The notes below the pieces were generated by a model. That model had not been told where the DNA came from. It saw only the letters and a list, made by a program, of their open reading frames with translations, and searched no databases. A stretch of DNA of 64,000 bases, from positions 27,921-91,920 of the forward strand of contig NZ_WIAO01000023.1 in the NCBI RefSeq assembly GCF_009451885.1. Reading direction: 5' to 3'. Below, in pieces: positions 54,160 to 61,939 of the stretch (positions within the stretch are counted from its first letter, which is position 1; every line of letters starts with the position of its first letter). The position numbers and the translations under genes are program-made. The DNA is from Glycomyces albidus. Lineage in GTDB: Bacteria; Actinomycetota; Actinomycetes; Mycobacteriales; Micromonosporaceae.

Positions 54160-55776
54160 ATGAGCACGCCCGAACGCCGCACCTGGCTCACGCAGCCGAG
54201 CACCCGCCGCGCCGTCCTCGTCGGCGGCGCCGGCGCCCTCGCCGCGACCGCCCTCAACCCGTTCACCGGAGCCGAGGCCCAGCAGTCCACCTACGCCAAC
54301 CCGGTCGTCTGGCAGGACTTCGCCGACGTCGAGGTCATCCGGGTCGGCGACGTCTTCTACATGACCGCGTCCACCATGCACTACTCGCCCGGAGCACCCG
54401 TCCTGCGCTCGTGGGACCTGGTCAACTGGGAGTTCATCGGCCACTCGGTCCCCTCGCTCGACTTCGGGGCGAAGTACGACCTCAACGGCGCCCGCGGCTA
54501 CGTCCGCGGCATCTGGGCCTCCACGATCGCCCACCGGCCCAGCCAGAACCGGTACTACTGGCTCGGCCAGATCGACTTCGCCCGCTCCTACATGTACACC
54601 GCGACGAACCCGGCCGGCCCCTGGACCCGCCACGCCGAGCTGCCCCGCGCCTACTACGACGCCGGCATGCTCGTCGACTCCGACGACACGATCTACGTCG
54701 CCTACGGCAACACCCAGATCTCGGTCGCCCAGCTCTCGGCCGACGGCCGCACCGAGGTCCGCAACCAGCAGGTCTTCACGACCCCCTCGAACATCGGCAC
54801 CCTGGAGGGCGCCCGCTTCTACAAGATCAACGGCTCCTACTACATCTTCCTGACCCGCCCGGCCAACGGCCAGTACATCCTCAAGTCCGCCTCGCCCTGG
54901 GGCCCGTACCAACTCCGGCAGGTCCTGCTCGACATGCGCGGCCCGATCAGCGGCGGCGGCGTCCCCCACCAGGGCGGGCTCGTCAGCACCCCGAACGGCG
55001 CCTGGTACTACATGGCGTTCGTCGACGCCTACCCCGGCGGCCGGATGCCCGCGCTGGCGCCGATCACCTGGACCGGCGACGGCTGGCCGCAGGTCACCAC
55101 GGTGAACGGCGCCTGGGGGGCGACCTATCCGTTCCCGAACCTCGCGCCCCGGCCCGTCCCGTCCCTCATCGGGACCGACGAGTTCACCGCCGCGACCCTC
55201 GCCCCGAAGTGGGAGTGGAACCACGACCCCGACAACACGAAGTGGTCCTCCGGCAGCGGCCTGCGCCTCCAGACCGCGACGGTCACCGGCGACCTCTACT
55301 GGGCCCGCAACACGCTCACCCACCGCATCCAGGGGCCGAGCTCGACCGCCACGGTCGAGATCGATCCCGCCGCGATGGCGAACGGCGACCGCGCCGGGCT
55401 CGCGATGCTCCGCGACGCCTCCGCCTGGATCGGCCTGCGCCGCGACAACGGCGTCACCCGGATCTCCATGACCGACAGCCTGACCATGGACGCGAACTGG
55501 AACACCACCGGCACCGGCGTCGAGCGCGCGAGCGCCGAACTGTGCGGCGACCGGGTCTGGCTCCGCGTCGCCGCCGACATCCGGCCCGGCACCGGACGCC
55601 AGGCGACGTTCTCCTACAGCACGGACGGCACGACCTTCGCCAGGCTCGGACCCGCGTTCACCCTCAACAGCAACTGGACGTTCTTCATGGGCTACCGGTT
55701 CGCCGTCTTCAACTACGCGACCCAGGCCCTCGGGGGCGCGATCACGGTGCGCCGCTTCACCGTCAGCACGCCCTGA
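54160..55776 (+). CDS. Tat-exported GH43 hydrolase with C-terminal beta-sandwich
   Basis: A 538-aa exported GH43 enzyme. The Tat-like signal STRRAVLVGGAGALAATAL starts near residue 14. The propeller has base Asp56 in DFADVEVIRVGD, pKa Asp167 in YYDAGMLVDSDD, and acid Glu216 in TLEGARFYKINGSYY. From about residue 340 a concanavalin-like beta-xylosidase C2 domain begins (IGTDEFTAATLAPKWEWNHDP). Xylosidase or arabinofuranosidase activity is likely; exact specificity is open. AAAGGA precedes ATG 54160. A palindromic hairpin follows the stop. Confidence 0.92.
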   Translation: MSTPERRTWLTQPSTRRAVLVGGAGALAATALNPFTGAEAQQSTYANPVVWQDFADVEVIRVGDVFYMTASTMHYSPGAPVLRSWDLVNWEFIGHSVPSLDFGAKYDLNGARGYVRGIWASTIAHRPSQNRYYWLGQIDFARSYMYTATNPAGPWTRHAELPRAYYDAGMLVDSDDTIYVAYGNTQISVAQLSADGRTEVRNQQVFTTPSNIGTLEGARFYKINGSYYIFLTRPANGQYILKSASPWGPYQLRQVLLDMRGPISGGGVPHQGGLVSTPNGAWYYMAFVDAYPGGRMPALAPITWTGDGWPQVTTVNGAWGATYPFPNLAPRPVPSLIGTDEFTAATLAPKWEWNHDPDNTKWSSGSGLRLQTATVTGDLYWARNTLTHRIQGPSSTATVEIDPAAMANGDRAGLAMLRDASAWIGLRRDNGVTRISMTDSLTMDANWNTTGTGVERASAELCGDRVWLRVAADIRPGTGRQATFSYSTDGTTFARLGPAFTLNSNWTFFMGYRFAVFNYATQALGGAITVRRFTVSTP

Positions 55777-55789
55777 CCGGACGCGTGAC

Positions 55790-55807
55790 CGCTTCGCCGG
55801 CGAAGCG
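55790..55807. terminator. Short hairpin terminator between GH43 and GntR
   Basis: An 18-bp perfect palindrome with 7-bp stem CGCTTCG/CGAAGCG and CCGG loop. It is located between convergent genes. Confidence 0.6.
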
Positions 55808-55813
55808 CGGGCT

Positions 55814-56545
55814 TCAGTCCGGCGCCCCCGCCGGCGGAGCGGCCTCGCCGGAGCCGGCGCTCTCGGCCCCCGGCAGCGACTCCTCCACCCCCAGCAGGTG
55901 GTTCGCCATGCGGACGCGGGCCACGTCCGGGTCGCGGGAGCGCAGCGCCCGCAGGATCGCCGTGTGCTCCTCGTGGGTGCGGCGGTCGGCGCCCTCCTCG
56001 CGGAGGCTCCGCCACAGCCGCTCCCGGACGGTGCGGCTGGCGAGCGCCTCGATCATGCCGGCCAGCACCGGGTTGCCCGTGTGCTCGGCGATGATCCGGT
56101 GGAAGGCGATGTCGATCTCGATCATCCGCTCGTGCTGCTCGGGGTCGCTGTCGAGGATCCTCCGCGCCTCGTCGAGCAGGGCCTCGGCCTCGTCGAGCGC
56201 CTGCTCCGTGATGCCCGTGGCCGCCAGGCGGGCGGCCTCGCACTCGAGCAGGCGCCGCACCGCGTGCACCTGGCGGGTCTGCCCCTCGACCTGGAGGTCC
56301 ACTACGAAACCCATGGGCGCCAAGAGGAGCGACACGTCGAGCGGGGTGACGTAGGTGCCGTCCCCCTGCCGCGTGTGCAGGATGCCGAGGACCGACAGCG
56401 CCCGGACCCCTTCGCGCAGGGAGCCGCGGGAGACGCCGAGGGCTTCGGCGAGGTCTTTCTCGACCGGGAGGCGCTCACCGGGGTGCAGCTCGCCGGTGAG
56501 GATCATGCGCTTGATGCCGTTGACGACATCGTCGGTGCGGGACAT
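55814..56545 (-). CDS. GntR regulator, FadR subfamily with FCD domain
   Basis: A 243-aa regulator from ATG 56545. The winged helix is DVVNGIKRMILTGELHPGERLPVEKDLAEALGVSRGSLREGVRALSVLGILHTRQGDGTYV. The FCD domain has VRRLLECEAARLAA, MIEIDIAFHRIIAEHTGNPVL and EEHTAILRALRSRD. The second Arg of the usual SRxxVREA motif is retained (SRGSLREG). It lies convergent to the GH43 gene. Targets unknown. A frame extension to 56644 is possible but the longer N-terminus is low-complexity. Confidence 0.9.
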   Translation of the reverse strand: MSRTDDVVNGIKRMILTGELHPGERLPVEKDLAEALGVSRGSLREGVRALSVLGILHTRQGDGTYVTPLDVSLLLAPMGFVVDLQVEGQTRQVHAVRRLLECEAARLAATGITEQALDEAEALLDEARRILDSDPEQHERMIEIDIAFHRIIAEHTGNPVLAGMIEALASRTVRERLWRSLREEGADRRTHEEHTAILRALRSRDPDVARVRMANHLLGVEESLPGAESAGSGEAAPPAGAPD

Positions 56546-56728
56546 GCCAGCAAGTATGTCCGAGGCGGCGGCGGCGCGCCGCACGACGTCGGCCGCCAAC
56601 GGTGCCCGCGACGGTCCGCCTCCAGCGGGCGGAGCCGCGGACACCGCGCCGGCACCGCCGCGCCCGCCCGGTCCAGCGGCCCCTCGGGGCGGTGCGGCCC
56701 TCGCACCGCCCCGAGGCGCCGCCGCGGA

Positions 56729-56989
56729 TCACTCCAGCTTCTCGAACCAGAACTCGTGCTTGAGGAACGAGGTGTCGTACTCGTGACCCGGGTACGGCGG
56801 GACGAGCTGGGACGCCTGGAACAGGCGCCATCCGTCCCGCAGCGCCTCGGTCCCGGTGTCGTAGGGCGGCAGGTCGCTGTCGCCGGTCGTCGGGTTCGTC
56901 GTGCCCGTGCCGTCGTAGAAGGACCACGCGAGGACCTCCGAGTCGAGGCCCGAGGTGTTCAGGTACAGGACCAGGACTTGCTGCTTCAT
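56729..56989 (-). CDS. 86-aa protein coupled to PhyH oxygenase (DUF4177-like)
   Basis: A small cytoplasmic protein. It contains MKQQVLVLYLNTSGLDSEVLAWSFYDG and ends EALRDGWRLFQASQLVPP...HEFWFEKLE. A Gly-Trp-containing helix followed by a last strand resembles DUF4177-type small proteins, but I would not insist on that. Its ATG overlaps the upstream oxygenase stop as ATGA behind GGAGGG, so it is strongly co-translated with the oxygenase. Function unknown. Confidence 0.72.
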   Translation of the reverse strand: MKQQVLVLYLNTSGLDSEVLAWSFYDGTGTTNPTTGDSDLPPYDTGTEALRDGWRLFQASQLVPPYPGHEYDTSFLKHEFWFEKLE

Positions 56990-57801
56990 GCGGCCCTCCC
57001 GGGGCGGTTGGCGACCCGGGTCGCCCAGAGGTCGATGTCGAACGAGGCGTCGCCGGTCATGGCGCGCCACAACTTGATGCGGTTGTAGATCTCCAGGCGC
57101 CCGGTGGCGTGCTCGCACCAGGGGAAGTACACCGACAGCTCCTCGGCGACGCGCGGATCGTCCAGGTCGGCGGTGTCCCACAGCCGCACCTGCGGGACCG
57201 TGGGGTTGAACCGGATCTTGTACATGTAGCGGCGGCGGTCGGAGTCGTTGCGCCGGCCGCCGTGCCAGATGCCGTGGTGGAGCAGGACCACCGTGCCCGC
57301 CGGGCAGGTCAGTCGCGTCTGGCCGCGGAGATTCTGGTAGCGGCCGGTGTCGGATTCGTTGGTGCGGCGCAGGTGCGATCCCGGCACGGACAGCGTGCCG
57401 CCCATCGTGCCCGTCACCTCGTGCGGGTAGTACATGAGCTGGACGTCGAAGGCGTCCGGGCGGGTGTCGATGATCGCGTCGCCGTGGAGCGGCTGGGCCG
57501 CGCCCTCGTGCGGCGAGCGGACGTGGAGGGCCTGGTGGTCCACGAGCGGGTCGGGGCCGACGAGGCTGCGCAGCGCCCCGGCGACCGCGGGCACGTCGAG
57601 GAGGCGCCGCGCGAACGAGCCCTCCTCGAAGACCTTCGCGACCGGCTCGCCGCGGTAGACGACGGGGACCCCGGCGTCGAAGACCTCGATGGCCTCCTCG
57701 TTGAGCTCGTCGGGGACGACGCCGTCCATGCGGTGGAAGCCGTGCGCGACGAAGCGCGCGACCTCGACCGACGACAGCAGCGGTAGTGATGTGGTTGCCA
57801 T
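56986..57801 (-). CDS. Phytanoyl-CoA dioxygenase (PhyH)-family oxygenase
   Basis: A 271-aa Fe(II)/2-oxoglutarate-dependent oxygenase-like protein. Metal ligands: His106-x-Asp108 in PLHGDA and distal His180 in GIWHGGRRN. Also seen: MMYYP-like QLMYYPHEVTGTMGGTLSVPGSH and a C-terminal RRYMYKIRFNP. PhyH members hydroxylate lipids, amino acids or natural-product intermediates. The substrate is unknown. The AraC gene is divergent, only 70 bp away, and is the likely regulator. Confidence 0.88.
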   Translation of the reverse strand: MATTSLPLLSSVEVARFVAHGFHRMDGVVPDELNEEAIEVFDAGVPVVYRGEPVAKVFEEGSFARRLLDVPAVAGALRSLVGPDPLVDHQALHVRSPHEGAAQPLHGDAIIDTRPDAFDVQLMYYPHEVTGTMGGTLSVPGSHLRRTNESDTGRYQNLRGQTRLTCPAGTVVLLHHGIWHGGRRNDSDRRRYMYKIRFNPTVPQVRLWDTADLDDPRVAEELSVYFPWCEHATGRLEIYNRIKLWRAMTGDASFDIDLWATRVANRPGRAA

Positions 57802-57871
57802 GCGACGAGCCTATGGACTCCAGGCTGTGCTGTAATGGGCCGTACTCACCGACTAGTGGTTGGTTTTCACC

Positions 57872-58648
57872 ATGCGCATCGTACGTGTGCCCCTCGACGA
57901 GCCGCCCGCCGTGGTCAACGCGGGCACCGGGCTCCACGGACTCTCCACCCTCGAGGACCGCTTCCGCCTGCCCGACCTGTGGCAGCTCCACCTGTACTCC
58001 TACGAGGGCGCGCTCGAAGTCGGCGGCACCGTCCACGAGATCCGGCCCGGGCACGTCAGCCTGATCCCCGCCGGCACGGAGGTCCGGTACCGCTACCGCG
58101 GGCCGTCGGAGCACCTCTACATCCACGCGAGGCTCACCGACCGCGGCGAGTCGCACCCGGTGCCGGTCATGCAGGACGCCGGCGCGGCCGCGCCGGTCCT
58201 GGCCGCGATGATGCGCCAGGCGATCACCGCCGCCCCGCAGTCCCCGGCGCGACGGAACGCCGAGATCTGGACCGTCCTGTGGCGGCTGACGGCGCTGCGC
58301 CCGGACACCGGCGGCGACGCGGGCGACCACCCGGCGGTGGCCGCCGCGCTCGCCTACATCGAAGGGCGCCTGCCGAAACCGATCACCGTCCCCGACGTGG
58401 CGGCGGCCGTCGGCGTCTCCCACAACCACCTCACCCGGCTGTTCCGCGCCGAGACCGGCACCACCGTCGTCGCCCACATCCGCCGGCGCCGCCTCGAACG
58501 CGCCGCCCACCTCCTGCGCGAGTCGACCCTGTCCATCCCGGCCGTCGCCGCCTCGGTCGGCATCCCCGACCTCCAGGCGTTCAACAAGGCCTGCCGCCGC
58601 GAACTCGGCGCCTCGCCCCGGGCCCTGCGCTCCCCGCGGCGGTCCTGA
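57872..58648 (+). CDS. AraC-family regulator
   Basis: A 258-aa regulator from ATG 57872. The N-terminal cupin (DLWQLHLYSYEGALEVGGTVHEIRPGHVSLIPAGTEVRYRY, with HLYIHARL) is a sugar/small-ligand sensor. The C-terminal double helix-turn-helix is ITVPDVAAAVGVSHNHLTRLFRAETGTTVVAHIRRRRLERAAHLL and SIPAVAASVGIPDLQAFNKACRRELGASPRAL. Divergent from the PhyH operon. No Shine-Dalgarno sequence is obvious before the ATG. A TTG twelve bases upstream would add four residues. Confidence 0.9.
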   Translation: MRIVRVPLDEPPAVVNAGTGLHGLSTLEDRFRLPDLWQLHLYSYEGALEVGGTVHEIRPGHVSLIPAGTEVRYRYRGPSEHLYIHARLTDRGESHPVPVMQDAGAAAPVLAAMMRQAITAAPQSPARRNAEIWTVLWRLTALRPDTGGDAGDHPAVAAALAYIEGRLPKPITVPDVAAAVGVSHNHLTRLFRAETGTTVVAHIRRRRLERAAHLLRESTLSIPAVAASVGIPDLQAFNKACRRELGASPRALRSPRRS

Positions 58649-58730
58649 GGCGAGCCGACTCGGTCACGCTCTACCGCTGCGAGCTGGTGTGCTTGGGTAC
58701 AGTCGGACCCTGCCGGCGGGAAACGGGGAC

Positions 58731-59978
58731 ATGGTGGAACAGGACGAGCTGAACGGGCTGCCGCTCGAAGGACGGGCCCGGTACGCCGTGCTGGGCGCGC
58801 TCCAGCGGGCGAGGGCCGTGCGGCCCGACTGGGTCGACGCGGCGTCCGCGCTCGAAGGGGCCTCGGATGATCCGGGCTGGCCCGCCGCGCTGGCGCGGGT
58901 GTTCGAGGAGCTCGGGGACGACGCCGCGCTCCGCGCCTGGGAGTGGGGCTGGATGCCGCGGGAGGCGTCGAGCGCGCTGAAGAAGTCGCTCAGCGCCGAG
59001 GCGGCCCGGGCCGGGGCGGTCATGATGCGCGGACAGCTCGCGCGGTACACCGAGGCGCAGCTCAGCGACCGCTGGATCGAGCACCGCGAGGAGCTGGACG
59101 CGGCGGCGCCGTTCGCGGGCGTCGCCAAGGCGGCCGCGGGCCTGGGGCGCTGGGACCGGATCGTGCTGTGGGCCGCGGTCCTCGAAGCGCTCGACCTGCT
59201 CGGCGGGCTCCCGAAGCTCCCGCGGGTCGAGCCGCTGCCGGGCACGCCGCTGATCGCGCACCACCTGGGCGTGGCGGAGTCCTCCCGCGTGTACGTGAAG
59301 ATCCGGGCGCTGCTGGCGAAGGCCGAGTCGACCGATTCGGACGCCGAGGCCGAGGCCTTCACCGCGAAGGCGCAGCAGCTCATCGCCCGGCACAGCATCA
59401 ACGAGGCCCTGCTGTCCGAAGCGGGGCAGGCGAAGCGCGAACCCGAGGCGCTGCGCGTGGTCATCGAGCGGCCCTACGAGCTGCCGAAGGCCGAACTCGT
59501 CGCCCAGATCGCCGACGCGAACCACTGCCGGTCGGTGTACTGGCCCGAGGGCGGGTTCACCACGCTCATCGGCGACCGCGGCGACCTGCGTTCGGTCGAG
59601 CTGCTGTACCACTCGCTCCTGGTGCAGGCGACCGCGGCGATGTCGCGGGCCGGCTCGGTGTCCGCCAAGCGGGGCGGGAAGTCCCAGACGCGTTCGTTCC
59701 GGCAGTCGTTCCTGGCCTCGTTCGCCATGCGCATCGGCGAGCGGCTGCGCGCGTCGGCCGACGACACCGCCCGCGAGGTCGCCGAGGAGACCGGCACGGA
59801 CCTCGTGCCGGTGATGCGGCAGCGCGACGAGCGCGTCGACGCCCGCACCCGGGAGCTGTTCCCGCGCTTGAAGTCCGGGCGCTCGACCCGGATCACGAAC
59901 TACGAGGGCCACGTCGCCGGCCTCGCGGCGGCCGACGCCGCCCGCCTCAGCGCGCAGGAGCCCATCGCCCGCCGCTGA
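58731..59978 (+). CDS. DUF2786-domain protein, function unknown
   Basis: A 415-aa protein. The middle carries the DUF2786 signature VYVKIRALLAKAESTDSDAEAEAFTAKAQQLIARHSINEALL. The C-terminal half (from about 250) contains VYWPEGGFTTLIGDRGDLRSVELLYHSLLVQATAAM and RQSFLASFAMRIGERL, matching the DUF7168-like extension that usually follows. The N-terminal 150 residues are helical and unassigned. No membrane segments. Homologues occur in actinobacteria and phages, so a nucleic-acid-related role has been suggested but is unproven. Convergent with the MerR gene. Confidence 0.8.
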   Translation: MVEQDELNGLPLEGRARYAVLGALQRARAVRPDWVDAASALEGASDDPGWPAALARVFEELGDDAALRAWEWGWMPREASSALKKSLSAEAARAGAVMMRGQLARYTEAQLSDRWIEHREELDAAAPFAGVAKAAAGLGRWDRIVLWAAVLEALDLLGGLPKLPRVEPLPGTPLIAHHLGVAESSRVYVKIRALLAKAESTDSDAEAEAFTAKAQQLIARHSINEALLSEAGQAKREPEALRVVIERPYELPKAELVAQIADANHCRSVYWPEGGFTTLIGDRGDLRSVELLYHSLLVQATAAMSRAGSVSAKRGGKSQTRSFRQSFLASFAMRIGERLRASADDTAREVAEETGTDLVPVMRQRDERVDARTRELFPRLKSGRSTRITNYEGHVAGLAAADAARLSAQEPIARR

Positions 59979-59984
59979 CGCGCG

Positions 59985-60806
59985 TCATTCCCAGGCCGCG
60001 GTCTCCGGGTCCACGCCGTTGGCCGCGGCGTTCGCGGACAGGACGTCCGCCAGCCACCGCGCGAGGCCGGGCTCGATCCCGTCGTAGTGCGCCGCGAAGC
60101 CGGCGTCCTCGGTGAACATGCGGCCCATGCACACCTGCATCGCGTGGGTGCAGTCGAAGTACGTCGACATGAGCGCCCGGTGCCGCTCGGCGAGCGCGTT
60201 CGCCTCCGGCGAGCCCGGCGCGGCGCCGGAGCGCTTCGCCGCCGCCAGGTCCGCCTGGAACGCGTCGGTCTCGGCCGCGACCCGCTCCCAGTCGGCGGGG
60301 GAGCGCCCGGCGGCCCGATGCGCGTACTGCGCCCACTGCGCCGACCGCCCCCAGCGCCGCTCGGCCTCGCCGGTCCACTCGGGACGCCAGTCGTCGCCGA
60401 AGATCGCGACCTGCTGCTCGGGGGTGAGCCGCATCCCGGTCCGCGACGCCTCGAGCATCCGGTCGACGGCGCCGACCATCCGGTGCAGCCGTTCGATCTG
60501 CTCGACCAGTTCGCGGCGCTGCCGGCGCAGGTGGCCGGTCGCGTCGGCGCCGGGATCGTCGAGGATGGGGCCGATCTGCGCCAGCTCGAACCCGAGTTCG
60601 CGGTAGACGAGCACCCGGTGGATGCGGGCCACGTCCTCGCCGGAGTAGACCCGGTATCCCGCCCTGGTGCGGCCGCTTGGCCGCACCAGGCCGATCGCGT
60701 CCCAGTGGTGCAGCGTCCGGACGCTCACGCCGACCAGGCCGGCGGCCCGGCCGACGGTGAGGCCGTCGTCGGTGCCCGGCTCGGGCCGGGCGGCGTCGCG
60801 GGTCAT
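59985..60806 (-). CDS. MerR-family regulator with TipAS-like effector domain
   Basis: A 273-aa regulator. The MerR helix-turn-helix is LTVGRAAGLVGVSVRTLHHWDAIGLVRPSGRTRAGYRVYSGEDVARIHRVLVYRELGFELAQIGPIL. A coiled-coil dimer helix follows, then a TipAS-type antibiotic-recognition domain (GDDWRPEWTGEAERRWGRSAQWAQY, HRALMSTYFDCTHAMQVCMGRMFTEDAGFAAHYD). Members bind thiopeptides or other multidrug ligands. ATG 60806 lies 34 bp after the VOC gene, so it is expressed from the VOC promoter, which carries a MerR-type site. Confidence 0.93.
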   Translation of the reverse strand: MTRDAARPEPGTDDGLTVGRAAGLVGVSVRTLHHWDAIGLVRPSGRTRAGYRVYSGEDVARIHRVLVYRELGFELAQIGPILDDPGADATGHLRRQRRELVEQIERLHRMVGAVDRMLEASRTGMRLTPEQQVAIFGDDWRPEWTGEAERRWGRSAQWAQYAHRAAGRSPADWERVAAETDAFQADLAAAKRSGAAPGSPEANALAERHRALMSTYFDCTHAMQVCMGRMFTEDAGFAAHYDGIEPGLARWLADVLSANAAANGVDPETAAWE

Positions 60807-60840
60807 CACCCCAGTGTCGCGCAGCCGGCGGGCACCGCCG

Positions 60841-61329
60841 TCACTCCCTGGACCGGTCGATGAACTCGCGCAGTTCGCGCACGATCGGGTTGTCGGGGTC
60901 GATCGGCCGTGCGGCCGTCATGACCACCCGGGTGCGCTCAGGGGTGACGACGGTGAGCTCGACCGAGTTCCAGGGCATCTCGCGCGGCCCTTCGGTGCAG
61001 CCGGGGGCGAGCCGCTCGCACCGCTCCCGGACCTCCTCGATCTGGCCGAGCACGCACGAGAAGTTGGCGCTGACGCCGGGCGCCTCGGTCGGCGCCTCGC
61101 CGGGCACCAGCAGCACGTCCTGGAACGCCCACCGCCGCAGGTGCGTGACCGCGCCGGGACTCGTGAAGAGGTCGATGAAGCCCAGGCCCTCGATCCAGAA
61201 GTCGCGCGACGCCTCGAGGTCGGCGGTCGGGCAGACCGTGAACGCGGGCATGCCGTAGAACTCGCGGTAGGGCTCGGGCGCCACCGCGTCGAGCGCGGGC
61301 ATCGGTACAGGGGAGTTGAATTCGGTCAT
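60841..61329 (-). CDS. VOC-fold protein in operon with TipAS-type MerR
   Basis: A 162-aa protein with N-terminal 25-residue extension, then a VOC/bleomycin-resistance fold: AFTVCPTADLEASRDFWIEGLGFIDLF, WAFQDVLLVPGE, and a second half ANFSCVLGQIEEVRERCERL and PWNSVELTVVTPERTRVVMTAARP. A ligand-sequestering resistance role is plausible since it is co-transcribed with the drug-sensing MerR protein. Catalytic metal residues cannot be fixed. First gene of the two-gene operon. ATG 61329. Confidence 0.85.
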   Translation of the reverse strand: MTEFNSPVPMPALDAVAPEPYREFYGMPAFTVCPTADLEASRDFWIEGLGFIDLFTSPGAVTHLRRWAFQDVLLVPGEAPTEAPGVSANFSCVLGQIEEVRERCERLAPGCTEGPREMPWNSVELTVVTPERTRVVMTAARPIDPDNPIVRELREFIDRSRE

Positions 61330-61344
61330 GCCCGGAATGCTCGG

Positions 61345-61367
61345 CCCTGACGCGACGTCAGGGTCAA
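61345..61367 (-). promoter_or_regulatory. MerR/TipA-type operator and promoter of the VOC-merR operon
   Basis: CCCTGACG-CGA-CGTCAGGG (61345-61363) is a perfect 8+3+8 inverted repeat directly downstream of the minus-strand -35 TTGACC (61367-61362). An operator filling the spacer next to -35 is the classical MerR-family arrangement. Confidence 0.88.
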
Positions 61368-61939
61368 GCCGGTCATGGCCCGTTTCACACGACAGGCCCG
61401 CGAACGCGCCGGCGGGCGCCGGACTCCCGCGGGTGCGCGCTTCACGGAACGGCGGCTCCTCCGACTCGCATCCGCGACCGCCTCGGTGCTGTCGGTCACC
61501 GGTCGCCGATATCCGCTAGTCAGCGAGAATTGGAACTGTATCGATTCTGTATCGAAATCTCGCATTGAGATGAGAGCGATTCCACGGTTGTGCTCGCCAT
61601 TCGTCCGATCGGGCCGCCGGAAGGCGCCGGATTCGCAGTCAAGTGGACTGTCATAGCTTCCGAACTGCGATAACTTGATACGACCGCGAGGCTCAGATCC
61701 CCGCGCGGCGGCAACCCCGACCGCGCCTCCGGCCTCGCGTACCGGCCGTCCGGAACGTCCCCACCGGGGCGTGCCGACCGACTCGCACCCGCAACCCGGG
61801 ATACGCGGATTTATTTTGAAATGACCTGCTATTCACTTGCATCACTGATCGGAATCAATTGTCGTGTCCTGCGGCTTTCGTCCGCGGACCCGGCCCGGGT
61901 CAGCGACAGGTCATCCCTCAAATCGAAAGCAGTAGCGAA
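61368..61939. other. 570-bp AT-richer control region before the family-5 binding protein
   Basis: No supported gene; open frames at 61375-61656 (+) and 61520-61714 (-) lack protein character. From about 61500 to 61870 GC content drops markedly. CTGTATCGA repeats at 61536-61544 and 61547-61555 (11-bp period), and ATCTC-GCATT-GAGAT (61557-61571) is an inverted repeat. A second AT-rich patch at 61808-61860 may hold the promoter, but its hexamers are ambiguous. Confidence 0.5.

Noticed and set aside
61375..61656. Possible 93-aa gene on the plus strand
   Set aside because: Covers the MerR operator and AT-rich gap, no ribosome-binding site, and no coherent protein character.
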